From the NCBI RefSeq assembly GCF_001639145.1, contig NZ_LROY01000001.1, positions 870,501 to 934,500 of the forward strand: a stretch of DNA of 64,000 nucleotides, in the 5' to 3' direction. Shown here piece after piece: positions 8,102 through 17,352 of this stretch (positions are counted from its first letter, which is position 1; each line of letters starts with the position of its first letter). Source of the stretch: Microbulbifer sp. Q7 (GTDB taxonomy: Bacteria > Pseudomonadota > Gammaproteobacteria > Pseudomonadales > Cellvibrionaceae). Made by a program: the position numbers and the translations under genes. The notes beneath the pieces were generated by a model. It was not told the origin of the DNA. It searched no databases and worked only from the letters and a program-made list of their open reading frames with translations.

Positions 8102-10186
8102 TCAATCCAGGCTGAAGTCAAAATCCATTTCGTCGGCCGGCGGCTGTACATAGTAGCCCTGGATGTAGTCGGTGCCGGTCTGCCACAGGGTGGGCAGCAT
8201 GCTCGCCTGTTCCACGTGGGGGACGATCACCTGGGTGTCGATTTCCTTGAGCTGGCCCACCAGCTTGACCAGTCCTTCGCTGTCTTCGCCTTCGTCCTGT
8301 ACCTCGCGCACGAAGGAAGCGTCGATCTTGGCGATATCCACCTGCACATGTTCCAGCGCCTTGAACGGGCTCAGGCCGGTGCCGAAATGGCAGATCGCAA
8401 CCCGGCAGCCCATATCCTGCACCAGTTTGGAGAAGTCGCGCGCCGCGTGCAGGTTGCTGTTGATGTCTTCCGCGCGCAGCTGGAAGGTGACCGCGTTGGG
8501 GGGCACCTTGGCGGCCTTGAAAGCGACGCCGAGCCAAGCCGGCAGGCTGGTGTCCTTGAGGGAGGCGACCGTGAGGTGCAGCAGTACGGAAACGTTTTCA
8601 CCCTTGGCACGTTGGGCGGCGGCGGCCTTGATCGCGCTGAGGATGACCCAGCGATCCATCTTGGTGGAGAGGCCGGCGTCGCCCAGGGTTTCCAGGAAGG
8701 CGAGGGGGGCCAGTTCCTCTTTGCCGTCTACCAGGCGCACCAGCACTTCGTAGATTTTTTCCCCACTGCCCTGCAGGCTGAGAACCGGCTGGTACAGCAG
8801 CTTGAGGTTGCCCGCTTCCAGCGCCTGGGTAACGCGGGCGCGGTGGTAGGTGTTGGCGTCGCCCTGCTGTTCGCTGTCGGGCTCGAACAGGGCGAAGCTG
8901 TTGCCATTTTCCCGTTTGAGCGCCTGGTCGTGGGCCTTGGAGGCCTGCTCAAGCACCTTGTCGGCATTGCCCGAGGTTTCACTCAGCAGGGAAATACCGA
9001 TGGAAGCGGTAATGTGCAGGGTTTTGCCCGAGGCTTCGAAAATGGTGTCGGCGATCTTTTGCAGCAATTCTTTGGCGCGGCCCTCGGCGCTGTCCGGGGT
9101 GGTTTCCGGCATCAGCAGGCAGTAGCTTTCCTCGCCGTAGCGGGCGACCACATCGCCGCGACGCACGCTGCTCTGCAGCAGCTGCGCGAATTTGCGGTGC
9201 AGGTCATCGGCGCCGGCGACCCCCACGATCTGCTGTACAGACTCTTCAAAGCGGTCGATTTCGATATACATCAGGCCGCCGGTGCGCTGGGAGCCTGCGG
9301 CGGACTGGATGGCGTTGTTGAGCAGCTGTACGAAGCGCTGGCGATTGTACAGGCCGGTGGCAGCGTCGCGGTTTTTCGCCTCGCTCAGCTGGGCCTCCAG
9401 CTCTTCGGTATTGCCACTGCTGGCGGCGATACGGATCTGCAGGCAACGCTCGTCGTCGTACACGGTGGAGAGCACCTCGGCCTTGGTGCCGAGGGGCGCG
9501 CCGCTGGCCGTCTTGGCGGTGAATTGCCACTCCTGCGCTTCCACCTCGTTGTTGTTGATGGCGCACTGGCGCATGAATTCGCGTGCGTCTTCCTGCTCTC
9601 CCTCGGTGAGCATGTCGATCATCGGCTGGTATTCAATGTCGTCGCGGTCTTTGTAGCCAAAGCGTTCGGCGAAGGATTCGTTGGCGTAGACGATCAGGCC
9701 ATCGGAGATATAGGCGATGGCATCCTTGGAGCTGTCGAGCAGCTCTTTGGCGCGGGCGAGGGTGGCGTGGTAACGGCGGTCGTGGATCCGCGCCTGGCGG
9801 CGTTCTTCGAGCGCGCTCAGTTCGCGCTGGATCACCAGCAGCAGGTGCTGGTCTTCGTCCACGGTGACCACGTCTCGGGCACCGGCCTTGAGGCCTTCTA
9901 CCACAGGCTGGGCGCCCGCACGCTCGGTCAACAGCACGGTGGGCACGTCTTTCTGCAGCTTGCTGATGGTGCGGATGGCGGTGGCCGCGGCCAGCTGTTT
10001 ACTCTGCTCGGCAGCGATCAGCAGATCCCAGGTGTGTTCTTGCAGAAGCTTGGTCAGGGCGCCCTCACTGGCCACATGCTGGGCGCGGTTGGGGCGGCCG
10101 GCATTGTGCAGCATGCTCACCAGGCGCTGGGCTTCGGTGGGGGTATCGTTGATCAGAAGAAGGCGGATGGTGTTGTCGCTGCTCAT
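8102..10186 (-). CDS. fimX: FimX-like REC-PAS-GGDEF-EAL protein with degenerate catalytic motifs
   Basis: 694 residues with the order and length of Pseudomonas FimX (type IV pilus/twitching c-di-GMP effector). Domains: REC-like (about 1-125), PAS (about 145-250), GGDEF (about 260-425), EAL (about 445-690). All active sites look lost. The REC acceptor region reads DLLIAAEQ with no Asp. The GGDEF motif is GEESY. EAL is EVL, as in FimX, and the DDFG metal motif is CHFG, though KID remains. So it is expected to bind c-di-GMP rather than make or break it. Start at 10186 has AGGA 6 nt upstream. The next gene upstream codes for a protein with a PilZ-like end, which fits a c-di-GMP/pilus function. 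The FimX assignment rests on architecture and motif loss, not on alignment. Confidence 0.85.
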   Translation of the reverse strand: MSSDNTIRLLLINDTPTEAQRLVSMLHNAGRPNRAQHVASEGALTKLLQEHTWDLLIAAEQSKQLAAATAIRTISKLQKDVPTVLLTERAGAQPVVEGLKAGARDVVTVDEDQHLLLVIQRELSALEERRQARIHDRRYHATLARAKELLDSSKDAIAYISDGLIVYANESFAERFGYKDRDDIEYQPMIDMLTEGEQEDAREFMRQCAINNNEVEAQEWQFTAKTASGAPLGTKAEVLSTVYDDERCLQIRIAASSGNTEELEAQLSEAKNRDAATGLYNRQRFVQLLNNAIQSAAGSQRTGGLMYIEIDRFEESVQQIVGVAGADDLHRKFAQLLQSSVRRGDVVARYGEESYCLLMPETTPDSAEGRAKELLQKIADTIFEASGKTLHITASIGISLLSETSGNADKVLEQASKAHDQALKRENGNSFALFEPDSEQQGDANTYHRARVTQALEAGNLKLLYQPVLSLQGSGEKIYEVLVRLVDGKEELAPLAFLETLGDAGLSTKMDRWVILSAIKAAAAQRAKGENVSVLLHLTVASLKDTSLPAWLGVAFKAAKVPPNAVTFQLRAEDINSNLHAARDFSKLVQDMGCRVAICHFGTGLSPFKALEHVQVDIAKIDASFVREVQDEGEDSEGLVKLVGQLKEIDTQVIVPHVEQASMLPTLWQTGTDYIQGYYVQPPADEMDFDFSLD

Positions 10187-10468
10187 TGTTTTCCTGTTGT
10201 ACTGCGTTGCGGCGGCGTTATGCAAGCTCCATAACTGTGCGGTTTCACTCGGTGTATGACCGCTTCCCTGCAGTACCTGAGGCCCTTGTCGGTTGTGGTC
10301 ACCGGTCAGGTATTCCAAGAGGCCGCGAACCGGCTAGTTTAGGCGTTGTGTATCCGCGCAAACAAGTGCCGCGTTGTCACTCTGGGATCCGGTTCCAAGA
10401 TGCCCCCCTAACAGGACGAATCGTGCGCGTGTTTCCTCAGGCGCAATCGGCCGCGGGCAGGCCCGGCT

Positions 10469-12370
10469 TCAGGAAAATTCAAAGATGGCGAGGCTGCCGG
10501 TGGTCAGGGTCGGGCTGCGCAACGCCACGGTGCGCGTCTGCCCGGCATTGACGATGTCCACGGTGTCGCCAGACTGGAAAAGCGGAATGGGGAGCACCAG
10601 TTCCGGTGGGAGCCCGGCATCGCCGGTCAACAGGCCGGCCATGGGCGCGGTGCGGCGGCCGTCGTGGGTGTGGCGGTGCACCTGTACCGCGCTGGAGTGC
10701 CCACCAAAGAATTCAACCCCCAGCCGGCACTGGTCCGGGAGGGTGTATTGCCAGCGTATCAGGGCGACCTGCCAGCGGTCGTTGAGCCACAGTGCGATGA
10801 GGTCACCGCAGCGCAGCCGAACCTGGGTCGCCGGGGGCAGCCGAAGGCCGGCACCGCCATCACTGGTATTGAGCAGGGTGGCGGGAATCGGCTGATAGCG
10901 CTGGCGGGTGGTGGTGGTCTTCTTGTTGCGCGCCACCGAGGGCGCACTGGGCAGCAGGTCATCGGCGGCGGAAACCTCGTAGCTGCGGAGTGTGCGCCCG
11001 GTGCGGAAGTCGACGGCATCGACATCCATGACCAGCGCGCGATCCGACTTGGCGGTTGGGGCGAAGGCCGCTTCGAGTTCCGGCGCCGATTCGTCGTCGC
11101 ACTTGAGGTGATGACAAACCGCACTGAGGCCGACGACCGCCTGGCAGCGAATATTCACCGGGGTGCGTTGTCCGCCGCGACTTTTTTCGCCTGCCCATAC
11201 CCCCTGCACCCACTGCAGTACATCGGAAGACAAGGCTCCGGGGCGACGCAGACGACGCTGCAGCTGTTGCAATGGGCGGGTCAGGTCTACCGACCACCCC
11301 TGAGGGGCGGTGAAGTGGTGCATGCCAACCCGGCTCTGCTGCAGGCGCACCGAGGGAATCGGGGGTTGGTCGAGCTTGAGGCTGGCGAGTAGTGTGGGGG
11401 TGCCAGGTGCCGGCGAGTCCAGCAGGGAGGCACGGGCGGCCCAGCGGCGGCAGCACTGCCACAGTTGCAGCTGTTCTGTGCTGGTAAGCTGCATCGGGTT
11501 GGCGCTGGCAAACAGGGCAATATCCAGATAGCCCCGCACAATGCGACCCCAGCGGTGCCCTCCGGCCAGCGGGTCCGCCAGCGGGTCGGCGACCCGTCGT
11601 TGATCCAGCTGCTGTTCCCGCGCCAGCTGCACGAGACGTTGCAAGCGGCCCCAGCTGCCTTTCGGGCTAGCCAGAAAAAATACATTGCTGGTGAAAATCA
11701 GCCGGCGCAAGCCGTCGATGCCACGGTGTAGTGCGATGGCCAGGCGACGACGGGTTAGCACGCTGGGTGTGCCCGCATCCATCGCTGTGGCCAGCTGCAC
11801 GCACACACTGGTATAGGCCAGCGCCAGGTGCTGCAGCAGAATGATTCCCGTCAACAGGTCGCGTCGCTGTTCCTGGGTTTGTGCGGTATCCGGGTTCTCG
11901 CGCGCCTGGCTCAACAGTGGATGCACCAGCTGCTGGTAGTGCGCCACCACCACCGGGCGCAAAGCCTCCAGGCTTGCCAGCCGCTGCCCGGCGGGTTTGC
12001 TCCAGCGGGCCACTTCCGTGAGTAGGCTGCGCAGGGTGCCGGCATTGCGTTGTGCCCTGTCCGCCGGGGGATTTTGTTGCAGGTAGCCGGCAAGCCAGCG
12101 CTTCAACTGGCGGGGGGTGCGGCAACTGCAGGTGAGTTCCTGTAAGTCGAGGGGGGCCGGCGACAGGCGCTCCAGCAGTGAGGGGGAGTTCGGCACAGGC
12201 CTGGATGACGTGCGCGGGCTTGCGGCATCGCCGCCCGGGGGCTGGATGCTGGCGCTGGGTGGTGTGGACGAATCGCCCGATGCGACGGATGGCGCTTGTA
12301 CTTGAGGCTGCCCGGCTTCATTGCCGGTGCGGGTTTCTCCCGCTTTATGAGTATCGACTGCTTCCTGCAT
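10469..12370 (-). CDS. large uncharacterised protein with PilZ-like C-terminal domain
   Basis: 633 residues, no signal peptide or membrane segment. Residues 1-60 are low-complexity (Pro/Ser/Gln rich). A long helical middle part follows (about 75-300) that I cannot assign. The C-terminal part (about 485-580) reads like a PilZ barrel: RQRYQPIPATLLNTSDGGAG contains an R-rich start and an N-x-S-x-x-G signature. It is followed by G-D-L-I-A-L, a strand pair and GVEFF, as in c-di-GMP-binding PilZ domains. The RxxxR motif is imperfect, so binding is uncertain. It lies 282 nt upstream of, and codirectional with, the FimX-like gene. I infer a role in the same signalling path. The ribosome site before 12370 is weak. 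Confidence 0.7.
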   Translation of the reverse strand: MQEAVDTHKAGETRTGNEAGQPQVQAPSVASGDSSTPPSASIQPPGGDAASPRTSSRPVPNSPSLLERLSPAPLDLQELTCSCRTPRQLKRWLAGYLQQNPPADRAQRNAGTLRSLLTEVARWSKPAGQRLASLEALRPVVVAHYQQLVHPLLSQARENPDTAQTQEQRRDLLTGIILLQHLALAYTSVCVQLATAMDAGTPSVLTRRRLAIALHRGIDGLRRLIFTSNVFFLASPKGSWGRLQRLVQLAREQQLDQRRVADPLADPLAGGHRWGRIVRGYLDIALFASANPMQLTSTEQLQLWQCCRRWAARASLLDSPAPGTPTLLASLKLDQPPIPSVRLQQSRVGMHHFTAPQGWSVDLTRPLQQLQRRLRRPGALSSDVLQWVQGVWAGEKSRGGQRTPVNIRCQAVVGLSAVCHHLKCDDESAPELEAAFAPTAKSDRALVMDVDAVDFRTGRTLRSYEVSAADDLLPSAPSVARNKKTTTTRQRYQPIPATLLNTSDGGAGLRLPPATQVRLRCGDLIALWLNDRWQVALIRWQYTLPDQCRLGVEFFGGHSSAVQVHRHTHDGRRTAPMAGLLTGDAGLPPELVLPIPLFQSGDTVDIVNAGQTRTVALRSPTLTTGSLAIFEFS

Positions 12371-12555
12371 GACTCTAACCGGATTTTATCTCTCCGCAGT
12401 ATACGAGACATCGCGATAGAAACAATCGTACCAGTTGAACGCGGCGACACGGGTGCGAGGTTTTTCGCGATTTCAGCGGGCGCGTATCGCGGAGCTGTCG
12501 CGGATTGGCTCTTGTGGGGGGTATTCCTGGCCCGCGGGTCAGCACTGGTGTTTGA

Positions 12556-13605
12556 TCAGAGCGGTGTCTTGGATTTTTCTGCGGGTATCTCGCGTACCAG
12601 CCTCGGGACCAGGTATCCGGGCAGGCGATGACGCAACTGGTCCACCAGGTCGCGGGCGCGGTCGTCGCTGACTTCAAAATGGGCGGCGCCCTGTACCCGG
12701 TCCAGCTGGTGCAGGTAGTAGGGCAGCACACCGGCGGCAAACAGCGTTTCCGAAAGGTCCGCGAGCGATTGCGCCGTGTCATTCACGCCCTTCAGCAGTA
12801 CCGACTGGTTGAGCAAGGTGACGCCGGCGGCCCTGAGACGGCCGAGCGCGTTCCGCACCTCACCATCGATTTCATTGGCGTGGTTGCAGTGCAGTACCAG
12901 CACCGGCTTGAGGCGGCTGCCGCTGAACCAGTCGAGCAGCTCTTGGTTGATCCGCGAGGGGGCCACCACCGGCAGGCGGGTATGGATGCGGAGCTTGTCC
13001 AGGTGCGGGATGTGCTGAAGCTCTGCTGCCAGCCAGCCGAGCTGTTTATCGCTCATTACCAGTGGGTCGCCGCCACTCAGGATGACTTCGCGCAGGTCCT
13101 GCTGGCTGCGGATGTAGTCCAGTGCCTGCTGCCACTGGTGGCGGTTGAGATGATTGTCGCTGTACGGAAAGGCGCGGCGGAAGCAGTAGCGGCAGTTGAC
13201 CGCGCACTGGCCGGCGGTGATCAGCAGCAGGCGGCCGCGATACTTGTGCACCACTCCGGGCACTGGATTGGCGTTGGCCTCTTCCAGCGGGTCGTCACTG
13301 AAGCCGGGGTTTGGCTGCAGTTCTGCGGCGCTGGGCAATACTTGCAGCAGCAGCGGGTCCTGCGGGTCACCGGGGCGGATGCGTTTGAGATAGGGGCGCG
13401 GCACCCGCAGCTGGAACAGCGCGGAGGCGGCGGTGAGCTGGGGCAGTTGCGCCGGTGCCAGTTGCAGGGCGTCGAGCAGTTCCTGCGGGTCGGTGACCAG
13501 GTCGGCCATTTCGTCCTGCCAGCGGCGTGCGGCGGCACTGTCCTCACCGGGGGTGTGGATTTCGATGCGGCTTATTTCACGGCTGGGCTGGCGGTGCTGT
13601 ATCAT
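12556..13605 (-). CDS. epmB: EF-P lysine 2,3-aminomutase EpmB
   Basis: 349-residue radical-SAM enzyme that converts (S)-alpha-lysine to (R)-beta-lysine for attachment to elongation factor P. The cluster motif CxxxCxxC appears as CAVNCRYCFRRAFPY about residue 135. It is followed by the GGDPL SAM-binding loop (VILSGGDPLVMSDKQL) and the PLP-binding region of short lysine aminomutases. It lacks the long C-terminal oligomerisation arm of clostridial KamA, as EpmB does. Divergent from efp, 107 nt apart, and close to epmA, so the whole pathway is together. No clear ribosome site precedes the ATG. Confidence 0.95.
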   Translation of the reverse strand: MIQHRQPSREISRIEIHTPGEDSAAARRWQDEMADLVTDPQELLDALQLAPAQLPQLTAASALFQLRVPRPYLKRIRPGDPQDPLLLQVLPSAAELQPNPGFSDDPLEEANANPVPGVVHKYRGRLLLITAGQCAVNCRYCFRRAFPYSDNHLNRHQWQQALDYIRSQQDLREVILSGGDPLVMSDKQLGWLAAELQHIPHLDKLRIHTRLPVVAPSRINQELLDWFSGSRLKPVLVLHCNHANEIDGEVRNALGRLRAAGVTLLNQSVLLKGVNDTAQSLADLSETLFAAGVLPYYLHQLDRVQGAAHFEVSDDRARDLVDQLRHRLPGYLVPRLVREIPAEKSKTPL

Positions 13606-13712
13606 AGCGGGCTATTTTTTGGCGCGGTGGCTGGTAACTGCTGAAAGGCCTTTGGCGGGCCGCGCGAAGTTTAATCAATTTGACGGCATTCTGCTGATAT
13701 TTCGAGGAGCTC

Positions 13713-14285
13713 ATGGGTACATATTCCACTAACGAATTCAAAGGCGGTCTGAAGGTAATGCTGGACGGCGACCCCTGTTCCATTGTGGACAATGAGTTCG
13801 TGAAGCCCGGTAAGGGCCAGGCGTTCAGCCGGGTGAAGCTGCGCAACCTGAAGACTGGCCGTGTGTGGGAGCGCACTTTCCGTTCCGGTGAGAGCCTGGA
13901 GTCTGCGGATGTGATGGACCGGGATATGGAGTATCTCTATAACGATGGTGAGTTCTTCCATTTCATGGAGCCGGAGACGTTCGAGCAGCATCAGGCGGAT
14001 GCGAAGGCGGTTGGCGATTCGGCCAAGTGGCTGAAGGAGCAGGATATCTGTGTGGTGACGCTGTACAACGGTGCGCCGCTGGCGGTTACTCCGCCGAATC
14101 ACGTGATTCTGGAAATTACCGATACCGATCCCGGTCTGCGCGGTGATACCGCCCAGGGCGGTACCAAGCCTGCGACTCTGTCTACCGGTGCGGTGGTGAA
14201 GGTGCCGCTGTTCCTGGAAATCGGCGAGTCCATCAAGGTGGATACCCGTACTGGGGAATACCTGGGTCGCGCTAAGGAAGACTGA
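13713..14285 (+). CDS. efp: elongation factor P
   Basis: 190-residue tRNA-mimicking factor that rescues ribosomes stalled at polyproline. KOW-like N domain (1-65) and two OB domains; the C-terminal signature [20 protein letters not shown] is canonical. The modification site is Lys34 within [11 protein letters not shown], which matches the EpmA/EpmB-type (beta-lysylated) EF-P rather than the rhamnosylated Arg type. GAGGAG 5 nt before ATG. Followed by a strong terminator, so mostly transcribed alone. Flanked by epmB (divergent) and epmA (downstream). Confidence 0.97.
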   Translation: MGTYSTNEFKGGLKVMLDGDPCSIVDNEFVKPGKGQAFSRVKLRNLKTGRVWERTFRSGESLESADVMDRDMEYLYNDGEFFHFMEPETFEQHQADAKAVGDSAKWLKEQDICVVTLYNGAPLAVTPPNHVILEITDTDPGLRGDTAQGGTKPATLSTGAVVKVPLFLEIGESIKVDTRTGEYLGRAKED

Positions 14286-14308
14286 TCTTTCTGATCCGGT
14301 GATTCTGA

Positions 14309-14339
14309 AGGGCGGATACTCTGGTATTCGCCCTTTTTT
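14309..14339 (+). terminator. efp terminator
   Basis: 11-bp stem (14309-14319 with 14324-14334, one G.T pair) with loop TCTG and a six-T run, 23 nt past the efp stop. Confidence 0.9.
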
Positions 14340-14379
14340 GTTCTGGCCTCAGTGATCCCGGTCCCTGATGTCTCCTGGC

Positions 14380-14490
14380 GGCAAAGCACTGGGTGCGGGT
14401 TTTCAGGACCGCTGTATACCCATCCCTGGGCGCTTCGGCGCAAACGTCCTGTTTGCGACGATCCTGAAAACCCGCACCCAGCCCTTTGCC
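14380..14490 (+). repeat. palindromic element copy 1 (orientation A)
   Basis: Outer stem 14380-14408 with 14462-14490, 29 bp and two mismatches. The 53-nt inside holds the core ACCCATCCCTGGGCGCTTCGG and an inner hairpin CGCAAAC-GTCCT-GTTTGCG. Ends carry the family motifs TGGCGG (left) and CCTTCAC (right). Lies between efp and epmA. Arms share 18 or more bases with copy 7. Confidence 0.88.
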
Positions 14491-14554
14491 TTCACGTCAG
14501 CGTTTAGTGGCCACTGGCAGCTAAACTGGTACATCCTTTTGATTAGCTAATCCT

Positions 14555-15520
14555 ATGTCTGAAACCCTCTGGCGCCCTGCCGCCCCTCTGGACAACCTCC
14601 GCCGCCGCGCCACCCTGCTCGCGGATATCCGCCGTTTTTTCAGTGAGCGGCAGGTGCTGGAAATGGAGGTGCCCATCCTGTCCCGGTGCGCCACCAGTGA
14701 CCCGCATATCGACTCGATCGTGGCCGATTGCAGCGGTGCGCCGGCGTTTCTGGCCACCAGCCCGGAGTTTGGCCTGAAGCGTCTGGTGGCGGCAGGGATC
14801 GGCGACTGTTACTACCTGGGCAAGGCGTTCCGCAATGGGGAGGCCGGGGGACGGCACAATCCGGAGTTCACCATGCTGGAGTGGTATCGGGTGGGCTGGG
14901 ACGATCACCGTCTGATGATTGAGGTGGGGGAGTTGCTGTCGTGGTTGTTGCAGATTTCCCGGGTGCGCTCCTACAGCTATCGCGCTCTGTTTTTGCAGCA
15001 TCTGGATGTGGATCCGCACCGGGCGTCGTTTGAGGAGTTGAAGGCGGTGGTGGCGCGGGTGTTGGAGATTTCGTTTGAGCCGGCGGGGCGGGACGAGTGT
15101 CTGGATCTTTTGATGAGCCACCATATCGAGCCGAACATGGATGGGGCGGATGAGCCGGTAATTACGCTGGTCTACGATTTCCCGGCGTCGCAGGCGGCGC
15201 TGGCGCGGGTGGAGGAGGATGAGCTGGGGGTGCCGGTGGCACGTCGGTTCGAGGCGTATGCCGGTGGCATGGAGCTGGCCAATGGGTATTGGGAGCTGAC
15301 GGATGCGCAGGAACAGCAGCGTCGCTTTGAGGCAGATCAGCGTTATCGGGAGCAGAGTGGCAAGCCGGTGCGCCCGTTCGAGGGGCGGCTGGTACAGGCG
15401 CTGGCGGCGGGTATGCCGGGGTGTGCCGGGGTGGCGCTGGGGGTGGACCGTTTGTTGATGCTGGCCTGCGGCGCAGCGCGCATTGATGAGGTGATTGCCT
15501 TCCCTATCGAGCGCGCCTGA
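14555..15520 (+). CDS. epmA: EF-P--(R)-beta-lysine ligase EpmA (GenX/PoxA)
   Basis: 321-residue paralogue of class II lysyl-tRNA synthetase that lacks the anticodon-binding domain and ligates beta-lysine to Lys34 of EF-P. Class II motif 2 (YLGKAFRNGEAGGRHNPEFT with the catalytic Arg) and motif 3 (GVALGVDRLLML) are clear. Length fits EpmA (about 325) and not LysRS (about 500). Lies 270 nt downstream of efp, with the efp terminator and a palindromic element between, so it may have its own promoter. Completes the modification set with epmB. Confidence 0.96.
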   Translation: MSETLWRPAAPLDNLRRRATLLADIRRFFSERQVLEMEVPILSRCATSDPHIDSIVADCSGAPAFLATSPEFGLKRLVAAGIGDCYYLGKAFRNGEAGGRHNPEFTMLEWYRVGWDDHRLMIEVGELLSWLLQISRVRSYSYRALFLQHLDVDPHRASFEELKAVVARVLEISFEPAGRDECLDLLMSHHIEPNMDGADEPVITLVYDFPASQAALARVEEDELGVPVARRFEAYAGGMELANGYWELTDAQEQQRRFEADQRYREQSGKPVRPFEGRLVQALAAGMPGCAGVALGVDRLLMLACGAARIDEVIAFPIERA

Positions 15521-15563
15521 ATGGGCGGAAGGGCCGGGTGCTGTGAGGTGATTTCAAGCACTG

Positions 15564-16430
15564 TCAGGCACTCTGCCGGTCGTCGTCGCCCGGTTCATCA
15601 CTCGGGTGGTCTTCTTTGACCAGATGCGCGCTACCGCGCTCCGGGGTAAATTCGTAGTGCGCCACTTCCCCCACGGCGTAGAAACCGGCATTGAGCCAGA
15701 TGTCCTGCTGGTCTTCGCCCACCAGGGCCACGGCGTGTTTGTGGTGGCTGTGGAGAACTTCTCCGATCAGGTGCAGCAGTATCGCTCTGCCAATACCGCG
15801 GCCACGATAGTCGGGCAGGGTGGCGAGGTCGTAGAAACCGAGGGAGTCCGCGGAAGAAAACAGCGTGCCGGTGGCGACCGGCGTGCCCTGGTATTCCCCG
15901 AGGAAAAGCTTGAGGCGGCTGTGTTTATGCTCGGGTAGTTCGGCGAGTTGCCGGTAGAATTTTTTGATCTGTGCGCTTTCCCGCGGGCAGTCCTGCATGT
16001 TTGCCACCAGGTCGCCAAACGCAATAATGTCTTCGGCGGTGGTGGCCGGTCTGATGACCAGCCCCTCTACACCGCTGTCTTCTACTGCCAGCTGTTTTAC
16101 CTCTGCCGCCACCGCAATCTGCGGTGCCATGCGCTTCAGGTGAAGCGCCTCCATCTCCGCATCGTCCAATGGCTTGCTGGCGCAGTGCCACAGGGAAAAC
16201 GGGCTGTGACGTTCGGCGAAATAATCGACCACGAAGCGCTGCAGGATACGCGGTTGCATCACCGCGTTGCTGACCACCCGGTTGAAGCGGGAGGACAGCA
16301 GGCCGCTGTCGGTGCGCAACAGGCCGGTGATCTCCTTGCTCTGTTTGGGGTTGAGGAGGTCCGCGCAGTACCCGGCTTTGTTTTCCAGGTTACGGCACAC
16401 GAGGTTTTTGGCGCTGAGACTGTATTTCAT
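15564..16430 (-). CDS. GNAT-family N-acetyltransferase with N-terminal extension
   Basis: 288 residues. The first ~125 residues (with several Cys and a basic segment, RFNRVVSNAVMQPRILQRF) are not recognised. Residues about 125-270 form a GNAT fold with the acetyl-CoA pyrophosphate loop as PDYRGRGIGRAIL and the preceding acidic/aromatic strand (LGFYDLATLP). The family transfers an acetyl group to an amine or N-terminus; the substrate here cannot be predicted. The C-terminal tail is acidic. Convergent with epmA and codirectional with cysE, 63 nt apart, though no link in function is evident. Confidence 0.8.
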   Translation of the reverse strand: MKYSLSAKNLVCRNLENKAGYCADLLNPKQSKEITGLLRTDSGLLSSRFNRVVSNAVMQPRILQRFVVDYFAERHSPFSLWHCASKPLDDAEMEALHLKRMAPQIAVAAEVKQLAVEDSGVEGLVIRPATTAEDIIAFGDLVANMQDCPRESAQIKKFYRQLAELPEHKHSRLKLFLGEYQGTPVATGTLFSSADSLGFYDLATLPDYRGRGIGRAILLHLIGEVLHSHHKHAVALVGEDQQDIWLNAGFYAVGEVAHYEFTPERGSAHLVKEDHPSDEPGDDDRQSA

Positions 16431-16493
16431 GGTTACAGAATAGTCGTGCGGTTAAGTGCCCGTACCGATTGTTCGCAACCAGTGACAGCAGAA

Positions 16494-17312
16494 TCAGCGC
16501 AATTGATCCACCTTGGAGATGGCGCACTGATCCATGGAGATGGCGGGCTGTTCGCAGCTGGCGGTGCCAATTACTTTGGCGGGCACGCCAGCCACCAGGG
16601 ATTTTTCCGGTATGGCTTTCAACACCACGCTGCCCGATGCAATCTGTGAGCAGCGGCCGATTTCGATATTGCCGAGAATCTTGCTGCCGGCGCCGATCAG
16701 CACGCCGCAGCGTACTTTCGGATGGCGGTCGCCGGATTCCTTGCCGGTGCCGCCGAGGGTAACCGACTGCATGATGGACACGTTGTCTTCCACCACCGCG
16801 GTCTCACCGATCACGATGCCGGTGGCGTGATCCAGCAGAATGCCCTGGCCCAGCTGTGCCGCAGGATGAATATCCACGCCGAACACCACCGAGATGCGGT
16901 GCTGCACAAACAGGGACAGGGAGCGGCGGTTCTGTTGCCACAGCCAGTGGCCCACCCGCCAGGCCTGCAGGGCGTGGTAGCCCTTGAAGAACAGGAAGGG
17001 TTCATACAGCGACTGGCAGGCGCTGTCGCGCTGTTCGATGGCCGCCAGGTCCGCGCGCGCGGCACAGCCGATACTCGGATCAGAAGCCAGCGCCTCGTCA
17101 ATCACTTCGCGGATCAGCAGCGCCGGCGCTACCGCGCTGTCGAGCTTGTTGGCGAGGTGAAAACTCAGTGCCGCTTCCAGGGAATCGTGGTTGAGAATCG
17201 TGGCGTGCAGGAAGCTCGCGAGAATGGGCTCCCGCTCCACCTGTGCTGCCACATCCCGGCGGATGCTTTCCCAGATCAGGTCCCGAGTCACTTCCGCCTT
17301 TGCGGTTTCCAT
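16494..17312 (-). CDS. cysE: serine O-acetyltransferase CysE
   Basis: 272 residues; makes O-acetylserine from serine and acetyl-CoA, the committed step to cysteine. An alpha-helical N domain (SATase_N, about 1-145) leads into left-handed beta-helix hexapeptide repeats. DIHPAAQLGQGILLDHATG holds the active-site His, and GGTGKESGDRHPKVRCG and AGSKILGNIEIGRC follow. Length matches E. coli CysE (273). AAGGAG lies 9 nt before ATG at 17312. serB in the same window supplies its substrate, but the two are far apart and separately transcribed. Confidence 0.95.
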   Translation of the reverse strand: METAKAEVTRDLIWESIRRDVAAQVEREPILASFLHATILNHDSLEAALSFHLANKLDSAVAPALLIREVIDEALASDPSIGCAARADLAAIEQRDSACQSLYEPFLFFKGYHALQAWRVGHWLWQQNRRSLSLFVQHRISVVFGVDIHPAAQLGQGILLDHATGIVIGETAVVEDNVSIMQSVTLGGTGKESGDRHPKVRCGVLIGAGSKILGNIEIGRCSQIASGSVVLKAIPEKSLVAGVPAKVIGTASCEQPAISMDQCAISKVDQLR

Positions 17313-17352
17313 CGAATGGTGCTCCTTGTTGCGCTCTACCCCGTTGCGTACG

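Noticed and set aside
8216..10234. 672-codon open frame antisense to the FimX-like gene
   Set aside because: Long antisense frames are common in GC-rich genes; the sense frame has full domain structure and a ribosome site.
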